Shown: piece by piece, positions 34,701-42,095 of the stretch
Numbering within the stretch: the stretch's first letter is position 1
Layout: each line of letters opens with the position of its first letter
Assembly (NCBI GenBank): GCA_017527155.1
Contig: JAFXQI010000034.1
Location: 1-55,198, forward strand
DNA: 55,198 nucleotides
Direction: 5' to 3'
Origin: Kiritimatiellia bacterium
GTDB lineage: Bacteria > Verrucomicrobiota > Kiritimatiellia > CAIQIC01 > Lenti-01
Notes under the pieces: model-generated
Seen by the model: the letters and a program-made list of their open reading frames with translations, nothing else
Told to the model about the DNA's origin: nothing
Database searches by the model: none
Made by a program: the position numbers and the translations under genes

Positions 34701-36929
34701 CGAACCCGCTCCCTGCCACGTCACGTTCACGTTCCACGCAATGGTTTCGTTCGTGAAAGCCGTCGGATCGAACACCGCGCGGACCCATGTCGGGTGGTCG
34801 ATGAACGGGTTGCGGTTGAACTGGTAGGTCGAGTAGATCAGCTCGTTGCGCCGCCGCTCGAAGTCGTCCGGCGGATCGAGTTCGTTCCACTCAATCAACG
34901 TGGCGAGATTTCCCAGCTGGTTTGCGCCCGGGTTCAAGCCATTGGTGAGAACCAGATCCACTTTCGTGTTGCAGGTGTTTTCGTAGCGCACGTCCATGTA
35001 GAGCACCGCGCGGGCCACGTCGCCCTTCGCGGAGTCCGGCGGCTCCCAGGCGTCTTCGGGCGTGGTGGTGTACCAGCATCCGTTCATCTCCACCGCTCCG
35101 GCCACGTTCCGCCGGTAGTCGTAGTTCTTGTTGTTGCGGGTGCTGTTCATGGTGCTGTCGCACGCCCGGATGTGGTGCAAATCCCCCTGCGCGGGAGCAT
35201 TCTGGCAACCGCGCGATTGCGGCCAGATGTGTTCCTTGTTGAAACTGCCGATGCCCCGTTGCAGATAGATGCACTGCACCAGCGAGCTGTCGGACGGGCA
35301 CTCGTCGAGCTTGGCCAGGATGGGGTTGAGGGCGGCCCCGTACTCGTTGACCTTGACGTTCTCGTTGAGAATCATGCACAGCTTCGCCCGGAGGTCGGTG
35401 TCCGTCAGCAGCGTGCCGCCATCGGTATAGCATCGCGTGTAGTAATTGGCGTCCTTGTCGTCGTCGACGATGGTCACCGTGCACGTCTCCGCCGCCCCCA
35501 GCGTGGCCCCTCCGAGGGGAGAGGTGAGGGTGACGGTGAACGTCTTGTCATGGTCTTCGGGAAGGATGTCGTCCAGCAGCGGCACCGTCAGCGTCGCCTC
35601 CGTCTGTCCGGGGGCGAAACCCAGAGTCCCGCCCGATGCCACGTAATCCACTCCGTTCGAGGCCGTCCTGTTGGCCGTTTCCCACGACACGGAAACCGCC
35701 CCCGCCGCGCCGCCCGTGCGCAGGACCGCCAATGTCACCTCCCGCGAACTTTCCCTGACCCGCGCCCCTTCGCTCTCGAAACCAAGGACTCCCGGTCCCT
35801 CCGGCACCACCGTGAGCGTCACTTCGACCGTGTTCGTGCCGTCCTTGTCCACCGCCGAAATCGCCATCGTGCACGTCCCCGTCGTTTCCGGCGTCCACCG
35901 GAAATCGCCCGCCACGCTTCCCGTTCCCGGCCCGTCCGCCGTCCACGAGGCCGTTTCCGGAACCCCGGTAGCCGACAGCGTGATGGTGTCCCCGTCGTAA
36001 TCCGTCGCCGTTGCTTCCAGTTCGAAGGGTTTTCCCGCGACCAGCGTCGCTTCCGTTCCTTCGGGCGTGAGGTCGATGGTGGGCGGCTGGTTTTCTTCCA
36101 CCATCCACGGGACGTACAACTTCACGTCATCGAGATAGAAACGGAGGTTTTTGTTGGTGTTGGACCACTTGAAGGCCACCGTCTCGCTCGCCGGCACGTC
36201 CACGCTGTAGTATTTCGCCGAAGGCTCCAGGCCGGAATACGTCGCCAACGGAAGCCAGTTCGTTCCGCCATCCACGCTCCGCTCCAATTTCACCGATGCC
36301 TTGCTGTCGTGGTACCACATCCAAAACTCCAGTCTGCCCGTGGTACCTGCTCCCAGGATCGCATTCGTCGATGCCGCATGCCCGTTCGTGCTGCCACTGC
36401 CGATTCGCAGGGCATGGTCGACGTGGAACCATGATTGTCCGGTCCACCCGTGGAACTCCTTCCCCACGGAGGTGCCGCCGGTCATGTCCAGTTCCGAGAA
36501 ATCCTCGCCCCAGACCAGCGTCTCGCCGATCTGGATCGCCTTGGCGCCCTTCCCCGCGGCGCCTTGGGCCGGGGCCACGCGGAAGCGGATTTGGCCGGTG
36601 TACACGCCGTCGGTGCCGTCGCTGGCCCCCGTGGCCTTGACCCAGTAGAGGCCGGGCACGCTCGTGTCGAGGACGAACGACTCATGGTTGGGGCCCGTCA
36701 CGCGGCCCCCGTTGTTGCTCTCCCAGCGGTCCTCCAGGAACCAGATGCCGCCGCTGCCGCCCGCCAACGTCGCGCTGAGCGTGGCCTCCTCGCCCTGCCG
36801 CACGGTGAAGCCGCCCGGACGGTCGAACACCACCCGCGGACGCACTCCTTCCGCGCCCCATGCCAGGCCGGGGCCAGTCATGCACAGCATTCCCGCCATC
36901 CATCCCATCCACCAGCTTGCGCGCTTCAT
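31770..36929 (-). CDS. Very large secreted endonuclease-I-type nuclease with adhesive repeats
   Basis: A 1719-residue exported protein. The signal peptide is MKRASWWMGWMAGMLCMTGP ending near AWG. Next come beta-rich domains, a cadherin/He_PIG-like segment (NQPPTIDLTPEG) and a Calx-beta domain ending VTIVDDD (about 400-490). The nuclease domain at about 500-730 has FNKEHIWPQS and GDLHHIRACDSTMNSTRNN, the His-Me finger site of the EndA/Vvn endonuclease I family. Then follow a thrombospondin-3-like DWNGDGILNWEEYANGTDP calcium motif, a fibronectin-III-like region and several MBG-like repeats (TVTVTATQAGND). It probably degrades extracellular DNA. No sorting signal recognised at the C-terminus (GGFGLLKTTLP). 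Confidence 0.9.
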   Translation of the reverse strand: MKRASWWMGWMAGMLCMTGPGLAWGAEGVRPRVVFDRPGGFTVRQGEEATLSATLAGGSGGIWFLEDRWESNNGGRVTGPNHESFVLDTSVPGLYWVKATGASDGTDGVYTGQIRFRVAPAQGAAGKGAKAIQIGETLVWGEDFSELDMTGGTSVGKEFHGWTGQSWFHVDHALRIGSGSTNGHAASTNAILGAGTTGRLEFWMWYHDSKASVKLERSVDGGTNWLPLATYSGLEPSAKYYSVDVPASETVAFKWSNTNKNLRFYLDDVKLYVPWMVEENQPPTIDLTPEGTEATLVAGKPFELEATATDYDGDTITLSATGVPETASWTADGPGTGSVAGDFRWTPETTGTCTMAISAVDKDGTNTVEVTLTVVPEGPGVLGFESEGARVRESSREVTLAVLRTGGAAGAVSVSWETANRTASNGVDYVASGGTLGFAPGQTEATLTVPLLDDILPEDHDKTFTVTLTSPLGGATLGAAETCTVTIVDDDKDANYYTRCYTDGGTLLTDTDLRAKLCMILNENVKVNEYGAALNPILAKLDECPSDSSLVQCIYLQRGIGSFNKEHIWPQSRGCQNAPAQGDLHHIRACDSTMNSTRNNKNYDYRRNVAGAVEMNGCWYTTTPEDAWEPPDSAKGDVARAVLYMDVRYENTCNTKVDLVLTNGLNPGANQLGNLATLIEWNELDPPDDFERRRNELIYSTYQFNRNPFIDHPTWVRAVFDPTAFTNETIAWNVNVTWQGAGSVDSNAAPYVQEVTRGLTKTFHVAPARHHRIGSIQWNDEDPVHPANPEESCSYESPEVTANSTLAVDFTAMVAAKGTPLWWLEQYGAGRPSVQGGNWDTAEQEDWNGDGILNWEEYANGTDPAAAVLRPVTGLRAASTDSTGFTLAWEPRDGYAGYRAVVCSAAAVEAASAGFESGGVDSGWVVSPAGAEVRTTAAASGTHGLTFSAKGAWLVSPPVENPSALEFQYKQSSNTNQWTLAIDVSTDGGATWELAVDSVSDAKANAQSHSTDLSAWRDRTVLVRLRDAREGSGVAQRHLDDVVVKTAGPTVLAGTAPGNSWIAAGLAPGTEYAVAVRGKTAAGEAGPWCAAVFVSTDADESGRRSQTITFPPIAGQLAPYPLTLEATASSGLQVTYELAGDGPGVLVGNTLSFTGAGTVTVRAAQDGNETYAPAQSVTVSFEVSKAPQEITLDPDPIGDQPVRATVELSASASSGLPVVCSVSGAVLAGSTLSCTVPGTVTVTATQAGNDLWEPAETTATFTVNDTADAEFAKITTLAALEPGEYIITGKKTSGEEYAMLNQFQGGTQPYIKTNGVTPANTRILTSDSSIVWTLAEDGANGWTIFNEGAGYVGYYGTKNSAQITNVVTPNTRWTFAVNGGLFEVRNVAVTNRTLRFYATTGAERFACYTTTGNKLLELYKKKVNSAQTVQTVAFVPIGDQNPTSSVTLQATASSGQGVTFLLSGDDIAQLSGTTLTFTGTGMVTVTAVQEGNATYRPASASQTFRVQNDQTIAFDPIGAPLTTDTVTLHATASSGLPVTFAIAGGREIAQLDGDTLTFTGPGRVTVTASQAGNEAWRPASASQTFTVSGPQAPEDPYATWLAGFHPPLSAADYPAASLGANGCENWKNYVWDISPTNENTLDVTHMEPGADGSLVLTVPLASPNRRYWWVHWDEFRSGTPVEDAEAQGQVLDLGPGTPTMTIPGILSTGGFGLLKTTLP

Positions 36930-36980
36930 GTCCTGTCGCTCCTTTCCGTCCAGTTTTGCTTCACCATCGCCCCATCCGCC

Positions 36981-38063
36981 TCACGGCAGACCCAAATCCG
37001 CCTTCCGCGCCTCCCCGTCGTGCACCGCGCCCGTCGACAACCGGAACCGGACCCTCACCCGCCCCGCCGCCGTCGCGTCGCCGTGCACCTGTACCGCCAT
37101 CCCCTCCTTCAGGCGCCCCATCGGCGCGGCCGCCAGGGAAGCCCCCGCCGGATAGATGTACAGCGGCTTCGTCGTCCGCACCTCCAGCGGATAGCCCGCC
37201 GGCGATGCGGCGGCGGCCGCCCCGGTTGCCGCCGCCGCCGCCCCGAGTCCCGTCGCCAACCCGCCACCGTACGCCGGCAACGGCGCCCGCAACCGCGGAC
37301 CGACCGTGCCACGGCCGTGGAGCGTCCGCGCCCCGGCGTCGCCCGCGGCGATGCCGATTCCCCCGGCGTCCCCGGCCGCGGCCCGGGCGCCCTTTTCGCC
37401 CGAATACGCCCAGCAACCTTTCTTTTCCCGCTTCGCGAGCGCCTCCGCCTGCCGCAGCTTCTCCCACCAGGCGTTCGCCGCCGCCGACCGGTACTCCTTG
37501 AGCCCGTCCAGGTCCGGCCCCTTCCCGTACACCCGCGCCAGGCCGTTCCGCACCAGTGCGCAGCCCAGATCCTCCCCCTCCACCGACAGCATCGCATAAT
37601 GGCGCCCCATCTTCGTCCGCCCCATCGCGGTCTCCCAGCGCGTGTGGATCTCGAAGCGGCTCCCGAGGAAATGCTTGGTGAACTGCTTCGCCTTTTCCCC
37701 GCATTTCACGACCGTCTGGACGTTCGGCAGATTCCAGTACGCCCGCTGATCCTCCAGCCGTTCCGGCAGCGACTCCTCCGATTCCGGCGTGTCCACGTAA
37801 TACAGCCGGAACACCTTCAGGATGTCCTTTTCCGGCTTCAGGTCCGGGCACTTGATCAAGAAACTGTCCCCGTCGTTGCCGTCCCACGCCTCCAGCGAAC
37901 AGCCCCCGAGCGTCACCCACGGCGAAACCGCCGATGCCGCCGCCGCCGCCGCCAGCCAGACCCCCAGGGCTGCCGTCAACGCCAGCGCCGTGCGTCCGCG
38001 GGGCCCATGCCGCCGCATGCCGCCCGGCCCCGCCTGTCCGACCGATTTCCTGTCTGTAGTCAT
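36981..38063 (-). CDS. Secreted SNase-like (thermonuclease family) nuclease
   Basis: A 360-residue protein. The signal peptide core is ALALTAALGVWLAAAAAASA (about 26-45). The staphylococcal-nuclease domain runs from about 60 to 225: DGDSFLIKC, RLYYVDTPE (catalytic Arg 86 and Glu 94) and KMGRHYAML (catalytic Arg 154), then LVRNGLARVYG and a Trp-Ser-like ending CWAYSGEKG. All three catalytic positions of SNase are kept. The C-terminal ~130 residues are Ala/Gly-rich, then an SH3-like domain (VRTTKPLYIYPAGAS...). CAGGAGA precedes ATG 38063. It is 51 bases upstream of the other secreted nuclease, so they are probably co-expressed. Confidence 0.88.
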   Translation of the reverse strand: MTTDRKSVGQAGPGGMRRHGPRGRTALALTAALGVWLAAAAAASAVSPWVTLGGCSLEAWDGNDGDSFLIKCPDLKPEKDILKVFRLYYVDTPESEESLPERLEDQRAYWNLPNVQTVVKCGEKAKQFTKHFLGSRFEIHTRWETAMGRTKMGRHYAMLSVEGEDLGCALVRNGLARVYGKGPDLDGLKEYRSAAANAWWEKLRQAEALAKREKKGCWAYSGEKGARAAAGDAGGIGIAAGDAGARTLHGRGTVGPRLRAPLPAYGGGLATGLGAAAAATGAAAAASPAGYPLEVRTTKPLYIYPAGASLAAAPMGRLKEGMAVQVHGDATAAGRVRVRFRLSTGAVHDGEARKADLGLP

Positions 38064-38375
38064 GGTGTTCTCCTGTTTGGGTTGTGTTCGAAATCCACGT
38101 CTGCAGGGCGGCCGGACATCCAGTCCGCACCATCCCTCACCCGAATGCTCGCTTTGCCCTCCCGGAATCTTTCACCTGCCCCCGGAAAAATTTCTCCGTC
38201 CCCGCCATCGCCTCCCCGCCATGCCCCACCCCAGCCGGGCTCCATACCGCATCTACCGGATTTTCCCCCGCGAAAGAAAAAACAAACTGTCCTTGTCCGA
38301 AATCCCGGGCGCATCTCCACTTTGTGCAACGGGCACCCTCGAAAGCGGACAGGGAGGGCGGGAGCGGCGGGGAAG

Positions 38376-38610
38376 ACTCCGATTTTTCCGATTCCCTCCG
38401 CTACCGCTCCGGGTTGCGAAAAACCATGTCGTACCATGCCCGGACCCGGATGGACACTCCGATGGATCCGATTGGCCGTATCGGCGAACGGAGGCGCGTC
38501 ACCGGCAGGCCCATCGGAAAAACCGGAGTGGCCATCGGCTCTCCGGAAACGGTTCCGGCATGACAACCTCCTTCCACCGCGGCAGCGGAGGGAATCGGAC
38601 CAATCGGAGT
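38376..38610. repeat. Long imperfect inverted repeat with internal hairpins
   Basis: 32-base arms (38376-38407 and 38579-38610) match at 29 of 32 positions, with core CCGATTCCCTCCGCT. Inside are further stems: CTCCG...CGGAG enclosing CCGAT...ATCGG (about 38457-38495), CCGGAG...CTCCGG and CCGGAAACGGTTCCGG. It has the form of a MITE-like element or a branched RNA. No second copy is present in the window. Confidence 0.75.
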
Positions 38611-38650
38611 TTCGTTCTCTCCCCCCCCCCCTTGTTCGGCTATACTGTTT

Positions 38651-38675
38651 CTTGAACCACTCAGAGCGGTTCAAG
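38651..38675. repeat. Perfect 8-bp hairpin
   Basis: CTTGAACC and GGTTCAAG around a 9-base loop, followed by ATTTTC and preceded by TATACTG. It may be a small terminator. Confidence 0.45.
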
Positions 38676-38708
38676 ATTTTCTGTGGCCACTCGGGAGTTT
38701 CCCTCCCA

Positions 38709-38850
38709 CAAGGTCGCGCGGAAGCGCGACCGGGACGCGCTCCACGGGGAGGGACGCGCTTCTGCGCGTCCGCAGCGGAAATGGCGAACGCGACAATGGA
38801 CGGCGTCCAATCTGTTTCTGAAACCGCTCTGTGTTCTGTTTGTTTTCCGG
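38709..38850. repeat. Inverted copy of the 26997-27121 palindromic element
   Basis: GGTCGCGCGGAAGCGCGACC and GGACGCGCTTCTGCGCGTCC flank a CCACGGGGAGGG core, as at 27056-27121 in the opposite orientation, and the homology continues weakly through the GAACAGAG-type tail. Confidence 0.75.
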
Positions 38851-38864
38851 AAGCGGTGCGGAAA

Positions 38865-38910
38865 AGTTTCCAATCATTGGAAAAATATTTCCAATCATTG
38901 GAAAACTTGC
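38865..38910. repeat. Double TTTCCAATCATTGGAAA palindrome (best copy)
   Basis: Two TTTCCAATCATTGGAAA palindromes are separated by AATA-rich DNA, and the whole unit is itself palindromic. Other copies are at 9995, 17651 and 28421, always outside genes. Confidence 0.9.
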
Positions 38911-39018
38911 GGTTGGCCGGTGGGCGGGCGGATTCATGCCGGTTCGTTCCGGGTTTTGCGGAGGTCGAAGCCTTTTCCGAAGGTCCCTCCCGCTCCCTTC
39001 CCCGTCCGGCCCAAAGGT

Positions 39019-40566
39019 CTACTCGAGATACTCCTTGAGGAAGTCCCGCTCCATGAGTTCGCGGATCATGGGGGATTCCCGTTCGCTCCGGGGGCGTTCG
39101 CAGGTTTCCCACCAGAGGTTGTGGAGGTCCTGGAAGGTGGCGTCAGGGTGGTCGGCGAGTCGGGGTTCCCAGACCGGGACGGGTTCGCAGAGCAGGAAGA
39201 CGGCTTCGGGGTACGGGGTGTCCGCGGGGAGCATGGCGATGGCGGCGCGGGTGGTACGGGAGAGGGCGGGCGCCCCATCGGGATAGGCCGGGTCGCCGGG
39301 GGCGGTCGCGGGGGTGTTCCCCTCGTCGGCGGGGACGAGGGGACAAAGGCGCCAGGGCATGGGGCCGTCCCACTCGGCCTCGGGATCGTAGGCGGGGTCG
39401 TCCGGGGGGAGGACGAGCAGCAGGGCGGCGTCTTCGGCGGTGATGGAGCCGTGCAGGGGCAGGCCGACGCGGATGCGGTCGGTGTAGAGTTGGAGGAAGG
39501 CGCCGTCTTCGGCCATGTCCCGGGAAATGTACAGGGGGCGGTTGCCGGATGGCGCGACCGGGGCGGGCGCCGCGGTTGCGGGGGCGGATGGGGAACTCGG
39601 TCCGGCCGCCCGCGGGCGGAGGACGTGCCGGAGGCCCGCCACGGTTCCGCCGATGGCGCACAGGACGAGGAGGAGGGCTGCCAGTGCCAGACGCCGCCGC
39701 CATCGGGTGGGCGGGCGGGGTTCGCGCAAGGCGCGCAATTCCCCGAGAAACGCCCCGGCGGTCTGGGGACGGCGGGCGGGGGAGGGATCGGTCGTCCGCC
39801 GCAGGAGGTCGAGCCACCGGGGAAAGAGCGGATGGTGGCGGTCGGATTCGGCGACGGGCGCGAATCCGGCTTCGCCGGCTCGGCGGCCGGTGGAGGCTTC
39901 GGCGAGGAGGACGCCGAGGGAGTAGAGGTCGGCGGGAAATTCGCCGTGCTGCTCCTTCGGGACGTATCCGGGGGTGCCGACGACGGACCCGGCCTCGCGG
40001 GTGTCGGCCAGCAGCCCGAAGTCGGCCAGCACGGGGCGCCCCTCCAGGAACAGGACGTTGGACGGCTTGAGGTCGCGGTGGACGAGGCAATGCCGCTGGA
40101 GGAAGGCGAGGCCGGAGGCCAGCGCCTCGGCGAGATCGAGGCATTCGCCGAGCGGCAGGGTCCGGCGGGCGACGAGTTCGGCGGCCAGGGTGCGCGGCCG
40201 GTATTGCGCGGGATCGTCGCGCCAGTTCGGGCGCAGGGCATCGGCCAGGGGCATGGCATAGGCGAACGCGCCGGGCCGCTCGCGGAGGTCGGCGACCGGC
40301 ATGAGCGCGGGGTGGAGCGGCGCGTCCGGCGCCCCGGGGTCGGACAGGGAGCGCAGCAGGTGCAGGGCCCGGCGTTCGCGTTCCGCCGCGGCGGTGTCCC
40401 CCTCCACGAATTTCACCGCCCGCCACGCATCCCCCGGGAAGCGCGCCAGCCACACTTCGCCGTACGCGCCCGCGCCGATGGCCGCCACGAACGCGGCCTC
40501 CGGGAAGAGCCCGGCGAGGGACGCGGGGACGCCGGGCGGCGTGAGCATGGAATGCGCCCCGTCCAT
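39019..40566 (-). CDS. Transmembrane Ser/Thr protein kinase
   Basis: A 515-residue Hanks-type kinase. The glycine loop is GAGAYGEVWLA (31-41), the catalytic Lys is in AVKFVEG (50-56), the catalytic loop is HRDLKPSN (163-170), the Mg site is DFG (182-184), and GTPGYVPKEQ is the activation segment end. Residues 291-312 (RRLALAALLLVLCAIGGTVA) are a single membrane helix, followed by a ~200-residue extracytoplasmic part not recognised. It begins three bases after the ECF sigma factor stop, so they form an operon. Sigma factor plus kinase pairs occur in PVC bacteria, where the kinase probably controls the sigma factor. Confidence 0.9.
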   Translation of the reverse strand: MDGAHSMLTPPGVPASLAGLFPEAAFVAAIGAGAYGEVWLARFPGDAWRAVKFVEGDTAAAERERRALHLLRSLSDPGAPDAPLHPALMPVADLRERPGAFAYAMPLADALRPNWRDDPAQYRPRTLAAELVARRTLPLGECLDLAEALASGLAFLQRHCLVHRDLKPSNVLFLEGRPVLADFGLLADTREAGSVVGTPGYVPKEQHGEFPADLYSLGVLLAEASTGRRAGEAGFAPVAESDRHHPLFPRWLDLLRRTTDPSPARRPQTAGAFLGELRALREPRPPTRWRRRLALAALLLVLCAIGGTVAGLRHVLRPRAAGPSSPSAPATAAPAPVAPSGNRPLYISRDMAEDGAFLQLYTDRIRVGLPLHGSITAEDAALLLVLPPDDPAYDPEAEWDGPMPWRLCPLVPADEGNTPATAPGDPAYPDGAPALSRTTRAAIAMLPADTPYPEAVFLLCEPVPVWEPRLADHPDATFQDLHNLWWETCERPRSERESPMIRELMERDFLKEYLE

Positions 40567-40569
40567 CGG

Positions 40570-41202
40570 TCACCCGGGACCGGCGGCCGGCGGTGGCGGC
40601 GGCGGATCGAGTTCGGCCTGGACTTCCTGGAGAATCCCGCGCCAGAGGGGCGCGAGGATGTACTTGGCCTGGTACACGGCGGCGCGGGTGGCCCCGTACG
40701 CCTTCATGGTCTCCGCCGTGGGCCACCCCTCGATGACGGAGGCATGGAAGAGTTCGAACCGGCGCCGCGACGACCGTTCGCGGAGGCGCTCCAGCGCGAC
40801 GCGTTGGACGTGGTTCCGCCACTCCTCCTCGACCATGGCCCCGAAGTCGTCGGGCGCCTGCGCATCCGGCTCCGGATCGGCCAGTTCGCGGGCTTCGCGG
40901 CGGGCGTTCCGGCGCTGCATGTCCTGGATGCGGAAGCGCGCCGCCTCGGCCAGCCAGTTGTGGAAGCGCCCCCGGGAGCGGTCGTAGTCGAAGGTCCGGA
41001 TGCGGACCGCCAGCTCCGCGAACACCGTCTGCACGAGGTCTTCCGCGTCGGCGTGGCGCAGTCCGTTGCGCTTGGCCAGCGCCAGGACGTACGGCGCGTA
41101 CTGCGCATGGAAACGCTCCCACGCGGAACGGTTCCCGGGGTCGCGGATGCCCTCGAGCACGCTCGAATGCGTGGAACCGGGCTGGTTGGGGAAAGTCGCC
41201 AT
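40570..41202 (-). CDS. ECF-type RNA polymerase sigma factor
   Basis: A 210-residue sigma-70-family factor. Region 2 has FHAQYAPYVLALAKRNGLRHADAEDLVQTVFAEL and the -10-recognition part RGRFHNWLAEAARFRIQDMQRR. Region 4 appears as VIEGWPTAETMKAYGATRAAVYQAKYIL. The tail is proline-rich (DPPPPPPAAGPG). The start at 41202 fits the family; the open frame continues far upstream through the structured-element region but without coding features. No anti-sigma factor is encoded; the adjoining kinase is the likely partner. Confidence 0.88.
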   Translation of the reverse strand: MATFPNQPGSTHSSVLEGIRDPGNRSAWERFHAQYAPYVLALAKRNGLRHADAEDLVQTVFAELAVRIRTFDYDRSRGRFHNWLAEAARFRIQDMQRRNARREARELADPEPDAQAPDDFGAMVEEEWRNHVQRVALERLRERSSRRRFELFHASVIEGWPTAETMKAYGATRAAVYQAKYILAPLWRGILQEVQAELDPPPPPPAAGPG

Positions 41203-41420
41203 GCCCGCGAGAGTACGGCCCCCGGACGGAACGTGGCAAGGGGAAAATGGGAACCTTCCGCGGCGGCTGTGAGATTTCTTCCTCCCCCATCGGATATACG
41301 GATAGAGGCCGTGGAGCCACCGCCTCCGGGAAGCTCCCTCCCGCTCTCCTCCATGAACCGCCATCCATCCATTGCCCGAAGGCGCGTCCCGACCGCCGAC
41401 CGCATGCAAGCGCTTTTCGC

Positions 41421-41451
41421 TTGCTCCGGCGGCGGGGAGGCGTGCTACAGT
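41421..41451 (+). promoter_or_regulatory. Possible promoter of the structured element/KAP operon
   Basis: TTGCTC (41421-41426), 19 bases, TACAGT (41446-41451). The -10 TACAGTCG is identical to that of the better promoter at 49606, but the spacing is wide. A transcript from here would begin at the first stem of the structured element. Confidence 0.4.
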
Positions 41452-41452
41452 C

Positions 41453-41680
41453 GTGTCCATCGGGCCGCAAGGCCCGGTGACACTCGAATCCCGAACGTTT
41501 CTTCCGTCTGGAAACCGCCAAACTTTGGACTGGGAAGAAGCCTCGCGTCGGGCGTGCCCCCCGGGCGCGCCTTCGGCTTGCTTTCTTCCCACGGCGCTTG
41601 GCGGTGCCTCAGACGGAGAGCCCGGAAGCGCGCTTTTTCTTTCCCCGCGTTGCCGGCCCCTCCACCCTGGGAAGGAAAGA
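41453..41680 (+). ncRNA. Structured element copy 1 (candidate RNA with covarying helices)
   Basis: Stems that can be traced: GTGTC/GACAC (41453-41457 with 41479-41483) enclosing CGGGCC-GCAA-GGCCCG; P1 CCGTCTG/CAGACGG (41504-41510 with 41610-41616); P2 CGCCAA/TTGGCG (41516-41521 with 41598-41603); P3 TGGGAAGAA/TTCTTCCCA (41531-41539 with 41583-41591); and P4 GGCGTGCCC/GGGCGCGCC (41551-41559 with 41563-41571) with loop CCC. GAAAC between P1 and P2, GTGCC on the opposite side and CTTCGGC after P4 are shared with copy 2. There is no protein reading that explains this. The DNA strand meant is inferred from the downstream operon. Confidence 0.6.
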
Positions 41681-41819
41681 CAGTCCACCGCCACGCAACA
41701 AACCGCCAAAATCATTTTCCCCCTTCCCATGCCGGAGACGCTTCCGGGAGGAACCGCGGAACATTCCGCTTTCCACCGTGGCGCAAATGGGATAAGAAAG
41801 AGTTGCCAACGGATTGCGC

Positions 41820-42075
41820 GCCATACGGCCTGCAAGCCCGCGGCAGACAACTTCGATCCCTGTCTGACAAGGCTTCCCATGAAGAGAAACGGCCAAACGT
41901 CGCCCGCGAGGGCTACGGTTTCGCATTGGAAAAGAGCCTGTCGGAATGCGCCCCCTGGCGCGTCTTCGGCATGTTTCTTTTCCAAGGCGCTTGGCCGTGC
42001 CTTCTTCATGGAACATCCAACGGGCGCGCCTTTCCTTTTCCCCGCGCCCCGCGGATGTACCGACACCCGGGAAAA
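41820..42075 (+). ncRNA. Structured element copy 2 (candidate RNA with covarying helices)
   Basis: Same architecture with different bases in the stems: P1 CCATGAAGA/TCTTCATGG (41877-41885 with 42003-42011); P2 GGCCAA/TTGGCC (41891-41896 with 41991-41996); P3 TTGGAAAAGA/TCTTTTCCAA (41926-41935 with 41976-41985); and P4 ATGCGCC/GGCGCGT (41946-41952 with 41957-41963). It carries an extra hairpin CGTCGCCC-GCGA-GGGCTACG between P2 and P3, and a 3' hairpin ACATCC/GGATGT enclosing GCGCG/CGCGC around a CCTTTTCCC loop. It ends about 20 bases before the KAP gene start, so it would form its leader. Confidence 0.6.
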
Positions 42076-42095
42076 GGGGAATCAAGGAAACGCGC

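Larger units (their letters stand above)
38064..39018. other. 955-bp gene-free region with a long inverted repeat
   Basis: No credible gene on either strand. From left: pyrimidine-rich DNA, the 38376-38610 inverted-repeat element, a CTTGAACC/GGTTCAAG hairpin (38651-38675), the inverted copy of the 26997 element (38709-38850), and a double TTCCAAT palindrome (38865-38910). Confidence 0.75.

Noticed and set aside
31680-36434. 1584-residue open frame on the plus strand
   Set aside because: Exact antisense of the secreted nuclease gene; its composition is Arg/Gly/His-rich and shows no domain, whereas the minus strand has a signal peptide and clear motifs.
41453-42075. Retron or toxN-type RNA identity for the tandem folded element
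   Set aside because: No reverse transcriptase or ToxN-like gene is present, and the repeats are far longer than type III antitoxin RNA repeats.
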